Below, piece by piece: positions 1 to 8,750 of a DNA stretch of 41,025 nt. The notes beneath the pieces are model-generated. The model was not told where the DNA came from and ran no database searches. It worked only from the letters and a program-made list of their open reading frames with translations. Numbering within the stretch: position 1 is the first letter of the stretch; each line of letters starts with the position of its first letter. The DNA is from Bacteroidaceae bacterium (lineage in GTDB: Bacteria; Bacteroidota; Bacteroidia; Bacteroidales; Bacteroidaceae), in NCBI GenBank assembly GCA_017416705.1, contig JAFQBG010000018.1, positions 1 through 41,025 of the forward strand, written 5' to 3'. Made by a program: the position numbers and the translations under genes.

Positions 1-18
1 TGTGTGTGTGTGTGTGTG
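1..18. repeat. (TG)9 dinucleotide repeat at window edge
   Basis: Nine uninterrupted TG units open the window, followed by TTTATAC. Its full length is unknown because the window starts inside it. Dinucleotide tracts can change length by slippage, but nothing shows which gene, if any, it affects. Confidence 0.8.
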
Positions 19-430
19 TTTATACAAAAATTATTAATCCCCAAATATTTAAGGATTTTTTTTGCACATAATTCACTCTTTTTGTTACTTTCACACATAA
101 ATAAGAAATATCAGATAAGATTGTGCGAAGGTAGCTATTTTTTATTGAAATAGCCAATAGGCTGTTTAAATTTCTGAAATTATTTTCTTGCACAAGCTAT
201 TTGCCCTGCTGTTTCTATACTCCGGAATATCTGTTTCCGGCATTTGTCACCCTATAAAATTTTAGTGCCACATATAGGAATGTTACTTTTTCCGAACAAA
301 TTTGTTTATAGAACGACACACAGAATTTAGTTATAAAATTTATCCCTTTTCGACAATTTTGTTGTAAATTCAACACCTTTTTAGTATTTTTGCAACAAAT
401 TGCGAATATACACTGCACCCGCTTTGACAT

Positions 431-448
431 AATAAAGCAAGCTTTATT
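431..448. terminator. short AT-rich hairpin, possible old terminator of folD
   Basis: The arms aataaagc and gctttatt flank a 2-base loop. It lies just outside the left 18-bp direct repeat. If the araC-capA segment were removed by recombination between the 18-bp repeats, this hairpin would lie about 10 bases beyond the end of folD, which fits a terminator role. The stem is weak, so this is only a suggestion. Confidence 0.25.
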
Positions 449-475
449 TATCTCGCTCGTTGGTTAGTATATTTG
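443..475 (+). promoter_or_regulatory. Bacteroidota-type promoter of the AraC-type gene
   Basis: TATATTTG at 468-475 fits the -7 consensus TAnnTTTG. TTTA at 443-446 lies 21 bp upstream as a one-mismatch -33 box. Transcription would begin near 482, downstream of the alternative TTG codon at 473, so it supports the ATG at 509 as the true start. The -7 box overlaps the end of an 18-bp direct repeat. Confidence 0.55.
455..472 (+). repeat. 18-bp direct repeat, left copy
   Basis: The sequence gctcgttggttagtatat occurs here and again at 2706-2723 in the same orientation. The two copies bracket the araC-like and capA-like genes. This copy overlaps the araC promoter. Confidence 0.7.
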
Positions 476-508
476 CACCAAAACAAAAAACATCCCGGAA
501 AGCCAATT

Positions 509-1378
509 ATGAACAACCTTTATTTAAAAAAAATATCGCAACAAGGGTTTGCTACCATTAAATCGTCATTGCAACAATTTGTTCAGCATTCATACCAGTT
601 TCAGTTCACATCTATTTTTTGGTGTCTGAGCGGCGAAGCGCTGTTTACCATAGATGGGCAGAAGCATCGTTTTACGGTGGGACAGATTATTATATGCCCA
701 AGGGGTTCTAATATATTGTTACTGGACATAACAAGCGATTTTTCGGCACGACTGTTAGGATTGTCGAAACAAATATGGCTTGCAGCACGCAGTTCATTCA
801 CCCCCGAGACAATGCATAGCATAGAACGTTGCCCGCACAAAGGGGGAAGCACCGAAATAGAACAGGAATTTATCTCAAACATATTCCGCCAGATTGATAT
901 AATAGAGTTCTTGGCTGCCACACAGAGCGACAGCGCCGATTTCTGTCGCAGCAATATTGTTCTGTCGGTAAATGCCATTTTGCTCTATATACACAAGTTG
1001 AAACAGCACAAGGAGTCGCAAGGCAGGGATATTATAGCCGAAAACAAAGACAAGCTGTTCAACGATTTCAAGATGTTGCTTACGAAGAAGTTTCGCGATG
1101 AGCGTTCGGTGCAATACTATGCCGACAATATGAAAATTTCCACACGCCACCTTAATGCGATATGCCAAAGGGCTTCGGGGCAGAATGCCAAGGAGATTAT
1201 AGACCAATATACCATTATAGAATTACAGGTGGTGTTGCTATACACGCACAAAACATTCCAAGAACTTGTCAAGGATTTCAATTTCCCCGACCAGAGCTAT
1301 CTGAACAGATATTTCAAACGACACACAGGCTACTCGTTGTCGGAGTTCAGGAGCAAGGGTGTGATGGTTGATGATTAA
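509..1378 (+). CDS. AraC-family transcriptional regulator
   Basis: A 289-residue DNA-binding regulator. The C-terminal third carries the two helix-turn-helix units of the AraC/XylS family: a first unit around SVQYYADNMKISTRHLNAIC and a second around FQELVKDFNFPDQSYLNRYF, followed by KRHTGYSLSEFR, a typical family ending. The N-terminal half looks like a cupin-type sensing domain (SGEALFTIDGQKHRFTVGQI), so a small ligand is likely but cannot be named. I chose ATG 509 rather than TTG 473 because a good -7 box covers 468-475. The gene converges on the capA-like gene with only three bases between stop codons. Its targets are unknown; the neighbouring capA-like gene is a candidate. Confidence 0.85.
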   Translation: MNNLYLKKISQQGFATIKSSLQQFVQHSYQFQFTSIFWCLSGEALFTIDGQKHRFTVGQIIICPRGSNILLLDITSDFSARLLGLSKQIWLAARSSFTPETMHSIERCPHKGGSTEIEQEFISNIFRQIDIIEFLAATQSDSADFCRSNIVLSVNAILLYIHKLKQHKESQGRDIIAENKDKLFNDFKMLLTKKFRDERSVQYYADNMKISTRHLNAICQRASGQNAKEIIDQYTIIELQVVLLYTHKTFQELVKDFNFPDQSYLNRYFKRHTGYSLSEFRSKGVMVDD

Positions 1379-1381
1379 CGC

Positions 1382-2485
1382 CTACCGGGTTAGTTCTATT
1401 ATATGCCCCTTGTTATGTTTTTGGAACAACAGCCTACTTTCGGAAACAAATTCCGACAGTTTTTTATATGCGCCGTCGGCAAGCCCCTGCGGAGGAGCGG
1501 CAGCCTTTAATATGACAAAATTATCGACATTGTCGCGCTGGGGACGAGCCACCCATGTAAGCATATATGAAAGGCTTCTCAGGTATGTGGTATCGTATAG
1601 TTTGTGCAATTCCAAATTTACAAGCGCACCGCCATCCCTCCCCCTCAGGTACATTCCCGATAGCAAATTGCCCAACGAATATACCACTGCATTGTTGCTG
1701 CTCATGTAATTGGCTTGTCGCAATTCCATAGGTTGCAGCACGTGGGGATGCCCTCCTATCACATGCGTAACCCCTTGCGACAACAGCCAATCGGCCATAG
1801 CGCGTATATTCTTTGGGGGCAGGCTGACATATTCGCTGCCCCAATGCATGCATGCTATAATGACATCGGCATTGAGCGTTTTTGCCTTGTCGATGTCGGT
1901 GGCAATCTGTTTTTTGTCTATGTAATTCACCACGATGGGAGCAGGCGGCTCTATTCCGTTTGTCCCATAGGTGTAGTTGAGTATGGCTATGCGTATTCCG
2001 CGTTTTTCCACCATCAACGGATAGCGGTTGGCGCGGTCGGTGCTGTCGCGATAGACACCGCAGTGCATAATGCCAAGCGTGTCCATTTTGTCGAGCGTGT
2101 AGAGCGCACCCCGCTTGCCTCGGTCCAAACAGTGGTTATTGGCAAAAAGCATCACATCGAAGCCGGCATCCTTGACTGCATGCAAAAAACTGTCGGGAGC
2201 GCAAAAAGAGGGATAACCGCCATAATTGGCTGTCCCTATCGTTGTTTCCAGATTGGCTACGGCGACATCGGCTGCCGATACTGTGCCGCGTATGTGACGA
2301 TAGCACGCCGAATAGCTGTAATGGCCATCGGCTTGGAGGGCGGCATCCAACTGACTTTGATGTTGCATGAGGTCGCCTGCGAACAATATGTCGAGGCGTG
2401 AAAAAGGCAACGCGATGCCTTGCGCAACCAACATTGTGGTTACTGCAAAAAGCATCGCGCATGATATGAAACGATTAAGTGTCAT
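1382..2485 (-). CDS. CapA-family metallophosphoesterase, secreted
   Basis: A 367-residue protein of the CapA / poly-gamma-glutamate capsule family, with a calcineurin-like metallophosphoesterase fold. The motifs are in order: FAGDLM, VANLETTIG, FANNHCLDRG, CMHWGSEY and GGHPHVLQP, which supply the metal-binding Asp, Asn and His residues. The start at 2485 gives MTLNRFISCAMLFAVTTMLV, a clear export signal; the frame stays open upstream to 2740 but those 85 codons look non-coding. In Bacteroidales such proteins are common without capsule genes nearby, so the substrate is unknown. A 220-base gap separates it from folD upstream. Direct repeats at 455-472 and 2706-2723 flank this gene and the AraC-type gene. 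Confidence 0.85.
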   Translation of the reverse strand: MTLNRFISCAMLFAVTTMLVAQGIALPFSRLDILFAGDLMQHQSQLDAALQADGHYSYSACYRHIRGTVSAADVAVANLETTIGTANYGGYPSFCAPDSFLHAVKDAGFDVMLFANNHCLDRGKRGALYTLDKMDTLGIMHCGVYRDSTDRANRYPLMVEKRGIRIAILNYTYGTNGIEPPAPIVVNYIDKKQIATDIDKAKTLNADVIIACMHWGSEYVSLPPKNIRAMADWLLSQGVTHVIGGHPHVLQPMELRQANYMSSNNAVVYSLGNLLSGMYLRGRDGGALVNLELHKLYDTTYLRSLSYMLTWVARPQRDNVDNFVILKAAAPPQGLADGAYKKLSEFVSESRLLFQKHNKGHIIELTR

Positions 2486-2705
2486 TGTGGTTGTAATTTG
2501 TGCATTCGCAGTTGCCGCGAATACACTCCTTGGGGCGGTGGCCGCACTCTTTTTATAGGGCGGATTTTTTGTCGTCACAAGGCCTGTGCAGGCATGTGCC
2601 ATGCAAGCCCTATTCCATTGCAAACAAAACGAAGCCAAGGCCCGCCAATAGCAGTGCAATGCCCATTTTGCATTGCCGCCGTAAAAAACGCCCCTTTTAT
2701 TCCCT

Positions 2706-2723
2706 GCTCGTTGGTTAGTATAT
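2706..2723 (+). repeat. 18-bp direct repeat, right copy (covers the folD stop)
   Basis: Second copy of gctcgttggttagtatat. It contains the last codons and the TAA stop of folD (minus strand, stop at 2715-2717), so the repeat sits at the 3' end of a conserved gene, a common type of integration target. Confidence 0.7.
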
Positions 2724-3593
2724 ACTATGTGTGGCTGCAAGAAGCGTGTTCTTCATGAGCGACACAATTGTCATGGGGCCTACACCACCGGGTACAGGAG
2801 TTATATAAGAGCATTTAGGCGCTACATTGTCGTAATCGACATCGCCGCACAGACGGAAACCCGACTTGCGAGTGGCATCGGGCACACGTGTTGTGCCAAC
2901 ATCTATTATCACCGCACCCTCCTTCACCATATCGGCTTTCACAAAATGGGGCTGTCCCAATGCCGCTATTATTATATCGGCGTTGCGGCACTCCTCGGCT
3001 ATATTTGCGGTGTGGCTGTGACACACAGTCACTGTTGCATCGCCGGGGTATTGTTTTTGCATCATGAGGCTTGCCACCGGCTTGCCTACGATGTTGCTAC
3101 GACCAAGTACCACACATTTTTTGCCTTTTGTGTCTATGTTGTATCTGCGTAACAATTCCAATATTCCATTGGGGGTTGCCGAAAGGAAGCAGGGAAGCCC
3201 TATTGAAAGCCTGCCGGCATTCACAGGGTGGAAACCGTCCACATCCTTGCGATAGTCTATGGCCTCGGTAATTTTCTGTTCATCGATGTGTTTGGGCAGG
3301 GGCAACTGCACTATGAAGCCATCCACATCGGGGTCGTTATTCAGTTCCTGCACCTTGTCGAGCAGCTGTTGTTCTGTCACATCGTCCTCGTAACGGATGA
3401 GCGTCGATGTGAAACCACACTCCTCGCATGCGCGTACCTTATTGGCTACGTAGGTTTCGCTACCACCGTCGTGTCCCACAAGTATAGCGGCCAAATGGGG
3501 GCGTTTGCCACCGGCTGCCAATATTTCCTCGACTTGCTGCGCTATCTCTTTTTTTATGGTTGCCGCAATGGCTTTTCCGTCTATAATCTGCAT
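2715..3593 (-). CDS. folD: Bifunctional methylenetetrahydrofolate dehydrogenase / cyclohydrolase
   Basis: FolD, 292 residues, the usual family length. It interconverts 5,10-methylene-, methenyl- and 10-formyl-tetrahydrofolate in the cytoplasm with NADP(H). The catalytic signature [13 protein letters not shown] (Tyr and Lys) is near residue 50, [13 protein letters not shown] near residue 97, the Rossmann nucleotide site [14 protein letters not shown] around 160-175, and the C-terminal signature [11 protein letters not shown]. It starts 18 bases after ffh and is probably co-transcribed with ffh and the DUF4831 gene. Its 3' end lies in a copy of an 18-bp direct repeat. Confidence 0.97.
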   Translation of the reverse strand: MQIIDGKAIAATIKKEIAQQVEEILAAGGKRPHLAAILVGHDGGSETYVANKVRACEECGFTSTLIRYEDDVTEQQLLDKVQELNNDPDVDGFIVQLPLPKHIDEQKITEAIDYRKDVDGFHPVNAGRLSIGLPCFLSATPNGILELLRRYNIDTKGKKCVVLGRSNIVGKPVASLMMQKQYPGDATVTVCHSHTANIAEECRNADIIIAALGQPHFVKADMVKEGAVIIDVGTTRVPDATRKSGFRLCGDVDYDNVAPKCSYITPVPGGVGPMTIVSLMKNTLLAATHSIY

Positions 3594-3611
3594 ATATATA
3601 TGTTTTTATTA

Positions 3612-4940
3612 TTATCTGAATTTGGGCATGCCGGGCATCATTTTTCCAAATTTGCCACCTGCAACGCTTTTCATTGTTTTGCGTATCTGCTCGAATTGTT
3701 TCATCAGGCGGTTGACCTCTTGCAGTGTGGTACCGCTACCGCGTGCTATGCGCTCGCGACGCGAATTGTTTATGATATCGGGATTGGCACGCTCGGCGGG
3801 TGTCATTGAGTGTATGATGGCCTCGACGCTTTTAAATGCGTTGTCGTCTATATCCAAGTCCTTTACAGCCTTACCCACACCGGGTATCATTGCCATGAGG
3901 TCTTTTATGTTACCCATTTTCTTTATTTGCTCTATCTGCGACAGGAAGTCGTTGAAGTCGAATTGGTTGCGAGCCAATTTGCGTTGCAATTTCTTTGCTT
4001 CTTCCTCGTCGAACTGCTCCTGAGCACGCTCCACGAGTGACACCACGTCGCCCATACCCAATATACGGTCGGCCATACGGTTGGGGTGGAAGAGGTCGAT
4101 GGCCTCCATTTTTTCGCCTGTACCTATGAATTTTATAGGCTTGTTAACCACGCTGCGAATTGAAAGCGCAGCACCGCCACGGGTGTCGCCATCGAGCTTT
4201 GTCAGTATGACGCCGGTGAAGTCAAGACGCTCATTGAACTCCTTGGCTGTGTTAACGGCATCCTGTCCGGTCATGGAGTCAACCACGAAGAGTATTTCGT
4301 TGGGGTTAACAGCCTCTTTTATGGCTGTTATCTCCTGCATCATGGCTTCGTCTATTGCCAAACGTCCCGCGGTATCTATTATTACAAGGTTATAGCCTTG
4401 CTGCTTTGCCTCCTTTATAGCATTTTGAGCAATGGCAATGGGATTTTTATTTTCGGGCTCGCTATATACAGGCACACCTATTTGTTCGCCCAGAACTTTC
4501 AGCTGGTCTATTGCCGCCGGACGATAGACGTCGCATGCCACCAGCAACGGGTTGCGGTTCTTTTTCTTTTTCAAATAGTTGGCCAATTTTGACGAGAATG
4601 TGGTCTTACCCGAGCCTTGAAGTCCCGACATAAGCACAATAGCCGGATGTCCTTCGTAATTTATCTCGGCCGTTTCGCCACCCATCAAGGTTGTCAATTC
4701 ATCGTGGACAATTTTCACCATCAATTGGCTGGGGTGAATGGATGTGAGCACATTTTGTCCTATGGCCTTGTTTTTCACCGTATCGGTAAAAGTCTTTGCC
4801 ACCTTGTAGTTTACGTCGGCATCGAGCAGAGCCTTGCGCACATCTTTAAGTGTTTCGGCAACGTTCACCTCGGTGATACGTCCCTCGCCTTTTAGTATTT
4901 TTAATGAGCGTTCAAGGCGTTCGCTTAAATTTTCAAACAT
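3612..4940 (-). CDS. ffh: Signal recognition particle protein Ffh
   Basis: The SRP54 homologue, 442 residues, which binds 4.5S RNA and signal sequences of nascent membrane proteins and delivers ribosomes to FtsY. The N domain covers about 1-90. The GTPase (G) domain has GLQGSGKTT near 108, DTAGRLAID near 190, TKLDGDTRGGAAL near 245 and GTGEKM. The M domain from about 300 has the FNDFLSQIEQIKKMGNIKDLMAMIPG segment and the RNA-binding region near RRERIARGSG, then the Met/Gly-rich tail. It begins 23 bases after the DUF4831 gene. Length and motifs are those of an intact gene. Confidence 0.97.
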   Translation of the reverse strand: MFENLSERLERSLKILKGEGRITEVNVAETLKDVRKALLDADVNYKVAKTFTDTVKNKAIGQNVLTSIHPSQLMVKIVHDELTTLMGGETAEINYEGHPAIVLMSGLQGSGKTTFSSKLANYLKKKKNRNPLLVACDVYRPAAIDQLKVLGEQIGVPVYSEPENKNPIAIAQNAIKEAKQQGYNLVIIDTAGRLAIDEAMMQEITAIKEAVNPNEILFVVDSMTGQDAVNTAKEFNERLDFTGVILTKLDGDTRGGAALSIRSVVNKPIKFIGTGEKMEAIDLFHPNRMADRILGMGDVVSLVERAQEQFDEEEAKKLQRKLARNQFDFNDFLSQIEQIKKMGNIKDLMAMIPGVGKAVKDLDIDDNAFKSVEAIIHSMTPAERANPDIINNSRRERIARGSGTTLQEVNRLMKQFEQIRKTMKSVAGGKFGKMMPGMPKFR

Positions 4941-4963
4941 ATTATTTGCTTTATATTTTATTG

Positions 4964-6019
4964 TTACTTGTCTATGCTTATTATTCCTCCTGTTGCACCG
5001 TCGAACAGGACTTTTATGTCGTTGTCTTTTGCAAACATTTTTTTAGACAACACCTCGATTGTGCCAAACTGCCCGAATGGCAAGCGTTCTTCGAAGTATG
5101 TTTCGCCTTGGCGATATATCTTGAACAATGCTCTGCCGGGCTGTGTATAGCATATTCCCTCTTTTTTTATTGTTTTTTTCTTTTTGGCGGCTTCGTCGGT
5201 TGATACAACAGGCGCTTTTTCTATTTCGAAGTCGTAGTAGATGGGAGCACCGGCAAGATTGTCGTTTTCGAGAATACCTAACTTACGCGAGAAACGAAAC
5301 AGCACCGCTTTCAGTGTGTCGCTGTTTTCGCCGGGGGTAAATCGTATGTTGCTGGTGTACATCACGGTGTCGGAACGTCCTATGAAAAGTTCCGTAAGTG
5401 TCTTTTCCTGCAAATTGAGTTCATCGAGCACCAACTGCATGGACAAGCCATCCTTGGGCATATTGTCGGAAAGACCACGCGTTATGGCCAGCTTGCTTTC
5501 ACGAATTGTGTATATCTCCTTGGCCACAAGCTCCGCCATTTTGGCTGTCGATGTAGCCTGCATTATCTCCTCGGTCAGATAGGTACGTGTATCGACACTT
5601 TTTGTCGCCTTCTTAACCGCCGCCGGCTCGACTGTCTCTTTCTCTATTTTTTGGTTTATAGCCAATATAACGCCATTTTCATCGAGCACGATATTGCTTG
5701 CCACGCTGCTACCCACGCCCACCGTAAATGCTTTTTGCCTATTGGGGACACCGCCGTTTTTTACTTTCATATTGGTGAGTTCCCACTCCTTGCTTTCGTT
5801 GAATATGGCATCCTTTATGTGCAAGAAACGTTCGGCAAAACGACTGAACTCACCGGGAGTACGTGTAACGCAACGCGCCTCGACAGTTATATCGATATAT
5901 GTATCGGGCAGATAGTATGTAACCCCCTCGGCTGTCCCGCTATTGAACGCGGTGACATCCACCTGTGCCTTTGCCGACATAAAAGCAAACAGCAGAATAT
6001 ACAAAGTAAATTTTCTCAT
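4964..6019 (-). CDS. DUF4831 family exported protein
   Basis: A 351-residue exported protein of a Bacteroidota family without known function (DUF4831, recognised from memory by TYYLPDTYIDITVEARCVTR and TPGEFSRFAERFL). The chosen start at 6019 gives MRKFTLYILLFAFMSAKAQ, a signal peptide ending in AQ; the frame extends 17 codons further upstream without a better start. The protein has a central charged segment (EKETVEPAAVKKATKSVD) and ends at FDGATGGIISIDK. It precedes ffh by 23 bases and may be transcribed with it. No catalytic motif is visible. Confidence 0.75.
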   Translation of the reverse strand: MRKFTLYILLFAFMSAKAQVDVTAFNSGTAEGVTYYLPDTYIDITVEARCVTRTPGEFSRFAERFLHIKDAIFNESKEWELTNMKVKNGGVPNRQKAFTVGVGSSVASNIVLDENGVILAINQKIEKETVEPAAVKKATKSVDTRTYLTEEIMQATSTAKMAELVAKEIYTIRESKLAITRGLSDNMPKDGLSMQLVLDELNLQEKTLTELFIGRSDTVMYTSNIRFTPGENSDTLKAVLFRFSRKLGILENDNLAGAPIYYDFEIEKAPVVSTDEAAKKKKTIKKEGICYTQPGRALFKIYRQGETYFEERLPFGQFGTIEVLSKKMFAKDNDIKVLFDGATGGIISIDK

Positions 6020-6172
6020 AAACACAGTTGTTTTAGGCAATAATAATGCCAATTTGCCGCGAAGATACAAATTAGTTTCGAATTGAAAGATGTTTTTATC
6101 TATTTGTTATATTTATTTAATTATTATCAAAGAAAAAAGAGTAAGTAACCCTGTTTTTTCGGAACTTTATGC

Positions 6173-6180
6173 TATTTTTG
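6173..6180 (+). promoter_or_regulatory. -7 promoter box for hpt-adk
   Basis: TATTTTTG matches TAnnTTTG. No clear TTTG lies 19-21 bp upstream, so the match is partial. It would leave a leader of about 105 bases before the hpt start at 6293. Confidence 0.35.
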
Positions 6181-6292
6181 TGGCATATTTTGGTTACATA
6201 GGCTGCAACGTCCGAAAATTCGTTTTGTTTTTTTGGGCAGAGTACCAAGCCAAATCCAATATATTTGGAAAATATTTAAACAGGAAAAGACA

Positions 6293-6832
6293 ATGACAGA
6301 CATAAAAATCAACGACAAGATTTTCAGAAAATCAATCACCGGCGAAGAGATAAACTCCCAAATAAGCAGAATTGCCGCAAGTATAGACAGCGACTACAAA
6401 GGGAAAAAGCCTTTATTATTGGGTGTTCTTAACGGATGTTTTATGTTTGCCTCGGACTTAATGAAGCAACTACACATAGAGTGTGAAATTTCATTTGTAA
6501 AACTATCGTCGTACCAAGGCACCACCACAACAGGAACAGTGAACGAGGTCATGGGATTGTCCGAGTCGGTTACAGGACGCGATATAATCATTGTCGAAGA
6601 CATCGTAGATACCGGCCTGACAATGCAACGCATGATAGAAACGTTAAATGCGCAAAAGCCGGCAAGCGTAGCCATAGCATCGTTATTTGTGAAACCGGCA
6701 CGACTGAAAGTCCCGGTTGATGTCAAATACAGCGCATTCACCATACCCGACAGATTTATAGTAGGATATGGTTTGGACTACGACGGATTGGGACGCAACC
6801 TACCCGATATATACGATGCAGTAGAAGAATAG
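6293..6832 (+). CDS. hpt: Hypoxanthine phosphoribosyltransferase
   Basis: A 179-residue purine salvage enzyme that joins hypoxanthine (and probably guanine) to PRPP to make IMP or GMP. The PRPP-binding loop is VEDIVDTGLTM near residues 100-110. PLLLGVLNGCFMFASDLM near residue 40 and FVKLSSYQGTTTTG near 68 are typical of the family, as is the end FIVGYGLDYDGLGRNLPDI. I chose the ATG at 6293; the 20 upstream codons read as leader. It is followed 25 bases later by adk, giving a short purine nucleotide operon. Confidence 0.96.
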   Translation: MTDIKINDKIFRKSITGEEINSQISRIAASIDSDYKGKKPLLLGVLNGCFMFASDLMKQLHIECEISFVKLSSYQGTTTTGTVNEVMGLSESVTGRDIIIVEDIVDTGLTMQRMIETLNAQKPASVAIASLFVKPARLKVPVDVKYSAFTIPDRFIVGYGLDYDGLGRNLPDIYDAVEE

Positions 6833-6857
6833 AAATAAATTTTTAAGATATACAGAA

Positions 6858-7430
6858 ATGCTTAATATTGTAATTTTCGGTGCCCCGGGCTCGGGCAAAG
6901 GGACACAAAGTGAAATGATTGTGAACAAATTTGGGTTGGACCATATATCGACAGGCGACGTTCTGCGTTCCGAGATAAAAGCAGGTACTGAACTTGGCAA
7001 AACAGCAAAAGGCCTCATCGACAACGGCCAACTAATTCCCGACGACTTAATGGTGAGCATATTGGCAGCAAAGTTAGACACGCTCACAGCAAGCAAGGGT
7101 GTTATATTTGACGGATTTCCACGAACCATAGCCCAAGCCGAAGCGTTAAAAAAACTATTAAACGACAGAGGACAGGACGTGACCGCAATGATAGAACTGG
7201 ATGTTCCCGAAGAAGAACTCATGAAACGACTGCTGAAACGCGGCGAGGAATCGGGACGTGCCGACGACAACGAGGAGACCATAAAAAAGCGTCTTGTGGT
7301 TTACAACCAACAAACAGCACCGCTGAAAGAGTGGTACAAGAACGAGGGCAAGCACTGCTATATAAACGGCCTTGGCGAACTGCCCAGAATTTTTGGCGAT
7401 ATAGCAGCAGCCATAGAGAGCAAAATCTGA
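6858..7430 (+). CDS. adk: Adenylate kinase
   Basis: A 190-residue nucleoside monophosphate kinase that interconverts ATP + AMP and 2 ADP. The P-loop is GAPGSGKGTQ at residues 7-16. The AMP-binding parts are STGDVLRSE and FDGFPRTIAQAEAL. The lid is the short form around RGEESGRADDNEETIKKRL, without the zinc/cysteine insert, which explains the length below the 214 residues of the long form and is usual in Bacteroidota. It follows hpt by 25 bases, and a hairpin with a U-run separates it from obgE. Confidence 0.96.
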   Translation: MLNIVIFGAPGSGKGTQSEMIVNKFGLDHISTGDVLRSEIKAGTELGKTAKGLIDNGQLIPDDLMVSILAAKLDTLTASKGVIFDGFPRTIAQAEALKKLLNDRGQDVTAMIELDVPEEELMKRLLKRGEESGRADDNEETIKKRLVVYNQQTAPLKEWYKNEGKHCYINGLGELPRIFGDIAAAIESKI

Positions 7431-7455
7431 TTACAAATAAAATTTATGCAGAAAA

Positions 7456-7495
7456 GGGGGTGAGGCTGTGACACTGCGGCACACCCCTATTTTTT
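7456..7495 (+). terminator. Terminator or attenuator between adk and obgE
   Basis: A stem of GGGGGTG (7456-7462) with CACCCCT (7482-7488; one G-U pair) encloses a 19-base loop and is followed by a run of T at 7490-7495. It ends the hpt-adk unit at least partly; obgE starts 28 bases later. Confidence 0.65.
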
Positions 7496-7522
7496 CAGAA
7501 CTTTAAATAGTGTCTCATCATC

Positions 7523-8680
7523 ATGGCAGAATCGAATTTTATAGATTACGTAAAAATAATATGTCGTTCGGGACGAGGCGGCCGCGGAATGGCCCATTTA
7601 CACCGAGCCAAATACCTACCCAACGGCGGCCCCGACGGTGGCGACGGCGGCAAAGGAGGCGACATCATATTACGAGGCAACAGAAACTACTGGACATTGT
7701 TACACCTGAAATACCAACGCCACGTATTTGCCGGAAACGGACAAAACGGTGGAGTAAACAGGAGCACCGGCGCCGACGGCGAGAGCAAAATCATCGACGT
7801 GCCATGCGGAACAGTGGCATATAACGCCGAGACGGGCGAATATTTGTGCGATGTCACCGAAGACGGCCAAAAAGTAGTGTTGCTGCGCGGCGGCCGAGGC
7901 GGACTCGGCAATGTACATTTTGCAACCCCCACCCGCCAAGCACCACGCTTTGCGCAACCCGGAGAACCCATGCGCGAAATGACCGTCACACTGGAACTAA
8001 AACTGCTTGCCGATGTAGGCCTTGTAGGATTTCCAAATGCAGGAAAATCGACCCTGCTGTCGAGCGTATCTGCCGCGAAGCCCAAAATAGCGAACTATCC
8101 ATTCACCACGCTCGAACCCAACTTGGGTATCGTATCGTACCGCGATGGAAAATCGTTCGTTATGGCCGACATCCCCGGAATTATAGAGGGGGCGAGCCAA
8201 GGCAAAGGCTTAGGATTGCGTTTCCTACGTCACATTGAGCGTAACTCGCTATTGTTATTCATGGTTCCAAGCGACGCCGACGACATAAAAAAGGAGTACG
8301 AGATTTTGCTCAACGAGCTTGCCACGTTCAACCCCGAGATGCTCGACAAGCAGCGTGTCCTTGCAATAACAAAAAGCGACCTGATAGACGAGGAACTAAA
8401 AGAAATGTTGTCCGAGAACCTACCCGAGGACATTCCACATATATTTATTTCCGCAGCCACAAGCGAAGGAATATCGGAGCTAAAAGATATTCTGTGGCAG
8501 GAGCTGAACAGCGAAGAGAACATGTTGGCAGCCGTCAAGCGCGACGAGCTGGTGCACCGTAATTACGACCGCCGAATGATAGCCGACGATTTTGCCAATT
8601 GGGAAGACGACGAATACACACCTGCCGACGCCGATGACGACGATTTGTACTACGAGGAGGAGTGGGACGACGAAGAATGA
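7523..8680 (+). CDS. obgE: GTPase Obg/CgtA
   Basis: A 385-residue ribosome-associated GTPase involved in large-subunit maturation. The glycine-rich Obg fold covers about 1-158 ([20 protein letters not shown], then GGDGGKGGD). The GTPase domain has [12 protein letters not shown] near 168, [16 protein letters not shown] near 215 and TKSDLID near 288. The tail after about 345 is highly acidic ([17 protein letters not shown]), as in many Obg proteins. The order hpt-adk-obgE is familiar from Bacteroidales. A 46-bp palindrome 24 bases after the stop ends transcription. Confidence 0.97.
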   Translation: MAESNFIDYVKIICRSGRGGRGMAHLHRAKYLPNGGPDGGDGGKGGDIILRGNRNYWTLLHLKYQRHVFAGNGQNGGVNRSTGADGESKIIDVPCGTVAYNAETGEYLCDVTEDGQKVVLLRGGRGGLGNVHFATPTRQAPRFAQPGEPMREMTVTLELKLLADVGLVGFPNAGKSTLLSSVSAAKPKIANYPFTTLEPNLGIVSYRDGKSFVMADIPGIIEGASQGKGLGLRFLRHIERNSLLLFMVPSDADDIKKEYEILLNELATFNPEMLDKQRVLAITKSDLIDEELKEMLSENLPEDIPHIFISAATSEGISELKDILWQELNSEENMLAAVKRDELVHRNYDRRMIADDFANWEDDEYTPADADDDDLYYEEEWDDEE

Positions 8681-8704
8681 CAGAAACCAAATGAGAAACA
8701 CCCC

Positions 8705-8750
8705 ATATAAACAAATAAAAGCCTTTCGAAAGGCTTTTATTTGTTTATAT
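8705..8750. terminator. Bidirectional terminator, 46-bp perfect palindrome
   Basis: 8705-8727 and 8728-8750 are exact reverse complements, centred on cctttc/gaaagg. The GC core is flanked by A-rich and T-rich arms, so it works as an intrinsic terminator in both directions. It serves the convergent obgE and DUF3256 genes; the last codons and stop of the DUF3256 gene lie inside the right arm. Confidence 0.9.

Larger units (their letters stand above)
1..508. other. AT-rich non-coding region upstream of the AraC-type gene
   Basis: About 500 bases without a convincing gene. It holds the TG repeat, a candidate upstream promoter (TTG at 362-364, 20 bp, TATTTTTG at 385-392), a short AT-rich inverted repeat at 431-448 (8-bp arms, 2-base loop), one copy of an 18-bp direct repeat at 455-472, and the proximal promoter of the AraC-type gene. 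A 71-codon open frame on the minus strand (215-430) has no recognisable family and looks like chance. Confidence 0.6.

Noticed and set aside
215-430. 71-codon open frame on the minus strand
   Set aside because: AT-rich, Cys/Lys-rich translation with no family, no signal peptide and no promoter; it lies in the regulatory region of the AraC-type gene.
473-508. TTG 473 as start of the AraC-type gene
   Set aside because: It lies inside the -7 promoter box; ATG 509 is preceded by a plausible leader.
1715-2401. Long open frame opposite the capA-like gene (228 codons, plus strand)
   Set aside because: It is the antisense shadow of a gene with clear metallophosphoesterase motifs.
2486-2740. 85-codon upstream extension of the capA-like frame
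   Set aside because: It would precede the signal peptide, overlaps the end of folD and has non-coding composition.
3228-3809. 193-codon plus-strand frame over folD and ffh
   Set aside because: It spans two well-supported genes on the other strand and shows no family of its own.
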